12,980 bases of DNA from Paraglomus occultum. Taxonomy: Eukaryota > Glomeromycota > Glomeromycetes > Paraglomerales > Paraglomeraceae. Where the stretch lies: positions 1 through 12,980 of the forward strand of contig CAJVPJ010001038.1 of the NCBI GenBank assembly GCA_910592205.1. The letters run 5' to 3'. Every line of letters begins with the position of its first letter. Within the stretch, counting starts at the first letter, position 1. This document shows positions 8,461 to 12,980 of the stretch, piece by piece. A program made the translations under genes and the position numbers. The notes beneath the pieces were generated by a model. It made no database searches. It saw only the letters and a program-made list of their open reading frames with translations, and was not told the origin of the DNA.

Positions 8461-8729
8461 ACGAAGGGCTTCCTGTTAATTAATGCGTGTGATTTGCTAT
8501 GGTTTCTTAATATTGTTCAAATAGTGGTAGACGATTCCCCATCAATGCCTCATGCAATATTTGTTCAAAGTTGTTCTAACTATTATTGTAACAATAACTT
8601 CAGCTTCTCATAAAAAGCCACACTTTATAATACCTTTTCGCAGCAGGAGTCTTTTTTCTATATAATATCCTGACGCCTGAAGATTTTCCAGCAGAAACGT
8701 CTCAATATTACTCTAAGATTAAAATGTAG
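8461..8729 (+). CDS. Weak two-exon candidate, possibly a 3' gene fragment
   Basis: A frame is open from 8461, right after GATTAG. Its TTAT|T GTAACA donor at 8588 and TTTTCGCAG acceptor at 8643 give a 56-nt phase-1 intron. The second exon ends at TAG 8727-8729 and reads ...ILTPEDFPAETSQYYSKIKM. No family recognised. The 5' end is unknown: the only in-frame ATG (8545) has a poor context. Such short readings can arise by chance. Confidence 0.2.
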
Positions 8730-9673
8730 AGGGTTTCCGTGTCTATATAGCGCGCGCTTCTAAGCGATAATATGTCGTACCTCCTCAATCTTTGGGTTGG
8801 ACCTTGTTCTATTATTCACTACTGATTCTTTAAATAGCATCAAGCTCATGTAAATATCTCAGTCAATTGCTAAGACGAAGCAACCTCTTTGCTAATGCTG
8901 TAATGCCGATGTAATATTCCTCGTAACATCTATGTATTGACTATTTAAGTGAATTATCTCTCTAAAATGCAAAAGTAATCTCACGCTGGACTCGGGGAAC
9001 AAGTGCAGGTTTTCTTACATTAAGTACTGGACTCAACAAACAACCACAGCAAGTATGCTGATTTTATTATTATTGCAACAGGTTACCTACGGCCATTAAA
9101 AAGATATTTGATTTGCATAAAAGTTAATACAATTAAAGTCAATTATTTAACTGCCAAACTCAGTGATGTTACAGACACTTTGATGTAAGCTTCAAGATTT
9201 GACAGAATATACAGTCAAGTACCTTAATTCGAATTAAGATTTTTGCTAATTCGGACTGTTTTGATACCGGAGTCTTTTCTCATATCAGTTCCTTTCTTGT
9301 ATTCGTCGATGATATTTCGATCATTCGATTCAAATGTATAATCAAGTATTGTAGGTCAACTTTTGACCTGTTCCTCCCACATGTTAGCAGTTTCACATTA
9401 ATTGCATTTACTTTTCCTTTCCATTACATAAACCATAATTCATTAAGAGAGTTCTACATTGTCATCACTGATATTGAAATTGTTTAGTTCAACTTGGACT
9501 TCATCACTAGAAGTTATAATTATTTAGAGCCAATTATACATGGTATAATATTTATTTGCGAGCTTAGGGTCTAACTATAAGTACAATAGATTAATTCAAT
9601 TTCTTATTTGGATGGAATGATTATTATAAACATCATATATTATAAACGTAACAATATCCACGTGAATCCAATA
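8730..9673. other. Intergenic region
   Basis: No gene supported on either strand. It contains a perfect 16-bp palindrome CTTAATTCGAATTAAG (9223-9238) and a small hairpin AGGTCAA...TTGACCT (9353-9369), both of unknown meaning. Confidence 0.5.
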
Positions 9674-10157
9674 TTACTGGTCTCCCAAATGCAAGCTTCT
9701 TTCAAATGTCTCGGTCCACAACCTGCAATCAGGGAGAGTTCACCGTACTAGGAAACAAAGTCTTCATCGCGACGATCATGTCAGAGAAAATGTTGCAAAT
9801 TTTTGGATATCATAAATTGAATATATGCGCTAGCAATTTTTTGCACAGAATTATTAGACATTTGAGACTTTATTATCACATGTAATGAGCAGGAATCGAG
9901 TATTGATCCGCTACTTTTTTGCCATAAAGTTTGAAATCTCTTGGAAGATCCTGTTGTAAGACAATACATCAGGTTTCTTGTCCAGAAATATTTGCTCTTG
10001 GTTGTCGCCGAGTCGAACCTGTGACAATCGGAATAATTTGCACGAATGGGGGTAAATGTATGCACGTTATGTGACAGTTTAATATGAAAAATACTATTGT
10101 CTATTGTGTTTGTTTAGGGGGACAAACGTCAATTGGTTTGAACAAGCTCTCGACCAT
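9674..10157 (-). CDS. Weak small-gene candidate, up to three exons
   Basis: On the minus strand an ATG at 10157-10155 in good context (ACTATGG) codes MVESLFKPID. It is followed by a GAC|GTTTGT donor, a 109-nt intron ending TGTCACAG at 10019, and a phase-0 exon from 10018 reading VRLGDNQEQIFLDKKPDVLS and onward to stop TAG at 9913-9911 (45 residues). A variant donor at 9914 and acceptor at 9723 would add a third exon ending at 9674 (60 residues). The exons are richer in G+C than their surroundings. No family recognised. It could be a real small gene, a remnant or chance. Confidence 0.22.
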
Positions 10158-11828
10158 AGTAAATGATACGCTGCCGTTAAGTGTGAGAAATTTGACGTAA
10201 AATAATATTTCTACTCACGCACTGAGTGACAGCTTTCTCAAATGCAACTTCAACGTAACAGTTCTAAACCAATTTTTTTATTTTTGAACCCATTATAAGC
10301 ATACTAAATTTGCTAAATAAAAAACGCAAAAAACAAATTATTAAAGTAAAAACTAAATACAATGTCCGAGACGTAAAAATTAGCCACCGATTTTACCCCT
10401 TTTTTACATGCTGTAAACTAACTCCTTTTACGCCATAACAAACGACATTTTTAATAAGGCGTGTAATCTCAAATATTGCGAGTCTAAAGAGCTAATTAGA
10501 CTTATAGAACACCGTATATAGTATTTAATATCTTCACTTGCAACACACGAAATTATTGTTCCGACGTGTTTGTTTTTTTATAACAAAAAAGTTTTTTATG
10601 TTTTATGGAAGTTTCCGTGTTATTGTTTTTACTTGACATTCTTTATATAACTTTACCACTTACGGAATAAGTTTAAACGTACTATATACAGATGTCTTTA
10701 CTAACTGCAACAGTCATATGTTTTTATTGTACGTCTTAATTTTAAACCTCTCTGAAGTCAAATACTTAATTCTTAATCGATTCTAAACTTCTGCTTGTTT
10801 TCAATTGTAGTGTAACTGCTAATCGTAAAACGAATTCAGTTACAATGGCAATACAACGACAACTCAGTAAAAATATGAATATTATTGTCTACATTATTTA
10901 CGTAAAAGTTACATTTTAATACCCACAAGACTATTTTAAAACAAGCAATTGTATATTTCAGGAGATGTATTTGCTGACAAGGTAACAAGTAATGACTAGT
11001 TAAAATTTGTGAAATAATTACTTCACAAATTATTGGTCGTAAAAGACAAACGAAAAGGTGAGTTGTTGATGTCGTGCACCGTGTGATATGACGACAATGG
11101 GATACACAGGGGTGAGCACCGTGCATCCATGTGATCAAGGTCTTGCTTTCAATATTTTCCGATTTTATAGCGCAAATTGCAAAAGTGTCGGTGCTTTACT
11201 CCGGTTTTTTGTTTAAGGTTGAGCAACATTAATTAGTTATATATACAATGGCATATATGTGTAACTATTTATGTCCGGTTCAATTGTCCGAAATTACTAC
11301 CAAAAAAGGGATAATCTCGAAATAGTGTTGGGGAATATTTGTCGGGCAAATGAAATGAATGGTTCCACTATTAATATTGGTTACACGAACAATGAGCTCA
11401 TTTCTTATTGCTTTTCGCTCTATGACTCTGCGCATTAAAAACTATGAGACCAAATTGCAACCCTGCTCATCTACTTGACATGATACTATGATTACAGCAC
11501 ATCCACGAACAGCATTCATTATGCGTTTGTTTAATATTCTGGGCGTTCAGCCCTATTACTATGCAGTGCGACACCATTGTCCGGAGCTTCTTTTTTCGTA
11601 CAATACAACAAAGCAGATATATATATAATTTTTCAACAATAATCGATTTTGCCACAATGACGGGCATTGTTCCTATGCCCACGTGTCAGCGTGCATGATA
11701 GATTGCTCATTCATACGCTTTATTAGGAACATTAGTCGGTAAGCGCTCCTGATAAATGAACGATATTTGATAAAACTGCGCTGGTAAAAATGGTATTGAT
11801 ATGCAGGAGTCAATTAGTCGGCGATAGA
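10158..11828. other. Intergenic AT-rich region
   Basis: No supported gene. Minus-strand open frames at 10836-11138 and 11467-11682 lack any domain or coding-like features. A perfect 10-bp inverted repeat AATTTGTGAA/TTCACAAATT lies at 11004-11031. Confidence 0.5.
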
Positions 11829-11835
11829 TATAAAT
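11829..11835 (+). promoter_or_regulatory. TATA box of the Ser/Pro-rich gene
   Basis: TATAAAT, 87 bp upstream of the ATG at 11916. That leaves room for a leader of about 50-60 nt. It is the clearest TATA-box/ATG arrangement in the right-hand half of the window. Confidence 0.45.
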
Positions 11836-11915
11836 GAAGGCCTCAAACGTGCTGCTTACAACCAAAACTTGCTTGTTCATTATTCACTGTTATTCATTCT
11901 TTTTGGTCCGTAAAA

Positions 11916-12298
11916 ATGAACAGCAACCACGGTAGAAATGAGAGTAGAAACACTGTATGTGTCAAATGACATTCCCCACTTAATAGGATTTATTTACTGA
12001 CTTTTTAAAATTTACGTTAATGATATAATAGATGCTGCAACAACTACCCCGACTGAATACCGCTATTCGTTCTTCCTCTAATCCATCACCAGATACATCG
12101 CCAACTTCTACTTCATCTTCAGCGGTCTCGTCGTCGCCACCGTCATCGTTGTCAGCATCATCATCATCAACAACATCGCCAACAACACCCTCATCTTTCA
12201 TTTCTCCCGTTACGCCGGTTTTCGATCCAAATTTACCACTCGAAAATCCCATTCCATCGAGTTCAAATAATTCAGTGCTTGATATCACATTTGAGTAA
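11916..12298 (+). CDS. Small Ser/Thr/Pro-rich low-complexity protein, two exons
   Basis: Exon 1 (11916-11954) begins with an ATG with A at -3 and codes MNSNHGRNESRNT. After a 77-nt phase-0 intron, exon 2 (12032-12298) continues to TAA, about 101 residues in all. Residues about 26-80 are dominated by Ser, with Pro and Thr. The C-terminal tail is less biased (VFDPNLPLENPIPSS, SVLDITFE). There is no signal peptide, membrane segment or known domain; it is presumably disordered and rich in potential phosphosites. The exon is visibly richer in G+C than its flanks. An antisense frame (12288-11980) would give an acidic Asp/Glu-rich protein. I prefer the plus strand because TATA box, start context and intron agree. 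Function unknown. Confidence 0.5.
11955..12031 (+). other. Intron of the Ser/Pro-rich gene (77 nt, phase 0)
   Basis: Donor ACT|GTATGT, branch-like TTTACTGAC near 11995, acceptor TATAATAG. The length equals that of kinase intron 2. The downstream exon begins with an ATG, so translation could also start there in an unspliced or alternative transcript. Confidence 0.5.
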
Positions 12299-12980
12299 AA
12301 AATGCCGGTGACAAAATTTTAGAGGGTGGTTGTCATTCTTTATATTGTAAAAGCTTCCAGTAAGCGTTAAATAGACGTAAATGTGAAAAAAGCTCGTATT
12401 TATAGAAAACACTTTCATTTATCAGCAAATTGTATCATGTCATTCACATACGTCACAAAATTAAACCGCTATTTTAACTTTTTACTTAAGTTTTATTCTT
12501 TTTTAATTTCTCTCACTAAGTTTTTAATAAGATAGATAAGCACCGGGCCAATAAAAATTATGCCAAATTAAGAAACTAATGTCATTACCAAAACAAGTAT
12601 TCTGCTTCATGCAAAATTGCTAACAACATTCGTGAATGGATGAATTAAGACAGTATACGACTACAAATTAGTATGTTATATTTATACCTAATTCTCTGTG
12701 TTGTTCCGATTTGACATGTCTCAATTCTGAATTGACATAAATTTTGATCTGACATATCGCAACTCTTGGCAATACATCGTAAAATTTTTTTAATTCTAAC
12801 ATTGATTCGCTAATTAGCGCATTGACTTGCTCAAATTGGAGACTGTTTAACAAAGTCAATCCGGGAAAAAGTATCGGACAAAATCTGCAGATCAATTAGT
12901 AACAACATATGAAAAATCTATTTTTTCGAAAAGCTCTATTGTACGTGTTTATTATGTGAATCGCAATAAACTTTGGATCA
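12299..12980. other. 3' flank, no supported gene
   Basis: AT-rich with no recognisable gene. A minus-strand open frame at 12895-12668 (75 codons, first codon TTG) reads somewhat protein-like and could be part of a gene starting beyond the window, but it has no domain. An AATAAA at 12549-12554 is a possible but distant polyadenylation signal for the Ser/Pro-rich gene. Confidence 0.4.

Noticed and set aside
9990-10030. tRNA-like B-box (GGTTCGACTC on the minus strand)
   Set aside because: The flanking bases do not form a T-stem, and no acceptor stem or anticodon arm could be found.
9781-10065. 94-codon minus-strand frame
   Set aside because: It overlaps a different minus-strand frame that has better splice signals, and it reads through a likely acceptor site. 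No family features.
10836-11138. 100-codon minus-strand frame
   Set aside because: Composition (Cys, Leu, Ile, His runs) reflects AT-rich non-coding DNA. No domain, promoter or splice support.
11467-11682. 71-codon minus-strand frame
   Set aside because: No recognisable features; length is within chance expectation.
11980-12288. Acidic 102-codon minus-strand frame
   Set aside because: The Asp/Glu run is the complement of the Ser-rich codons on the plus strand, where a TATA box, start context and an intron favour the plus-strand gene.
12668-12895. 75-codon minus-strand frame near the window end
   Set aside because: It reads somewhat protein-like but starts with TTG, has no domain, and its 5' part may lie outside the window. 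Not enough support for a gene call.

Overview
The window looks like an AT-rich nuclear segment of an arbuscular mycorrhizal fungus (Glomeromycotina, Rhizophagus-like). The main evidence is one gene. It combines a Cys-pair zinc-ribbon motif, a following 'W-T-x-x-N...D-x-x-I...WIP-x-x-x-F' linker and a TKL-type kinase domain carrying IHCDLH, DLG and GVLPYIAPE. That combination is typical of the greatly expanded kinase families of these fungi. Short introns (about 56 to 110 nt, GT..AG, some with TACTAAC-like branch sites), TATA-like promoters and no bacterial signals fit a fungal nuclear genome. The species call is inference.

Layout. Bases 1-2715 hold no gene I can support. A short foldback repeat lies at 2716-2801. 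The core gene runs from 4340 to at least 7173 on the + strand. I assembled it from six exons; all five introns keep the frame and remove every stop between exons. It encodes about 818 residues: three degenerate, partly kinase-like modules in tandem, two of them preceded by a zinc ribbon, then one complete kinase domain and a tail made of two duplicated mini-exons. Further in-frame exons to 7903, ending in a membrane-helix-like segment with AATAAA signals, may extend it to about 946 residues if a GC-AG intron is used.

At 8081-8170 an inverted copy of the 2716-2801 repeat appears, so the kinase gene sits between two opposite copies of one element. A hairpin element (8187-8337) follows. Two weak split-gene candidates lie at 8461-8729 (+) and 9674-10157 (-). 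A small two-exon gene for a Ser/Thr/Pro-rich protein with a good TATA box lies at 11829-12298 (+). The rest appears intergenic.

How it fits together: no operon-like cooperation is expected. The most notable item is the kinase gene itself. It appears to have grown by serial duplication of a zinc-ribbon/N-lobe unit, with homologous introns at the same position in three of the four units. I found no defence system, CRISPR array, rRNA or tRNA gene.
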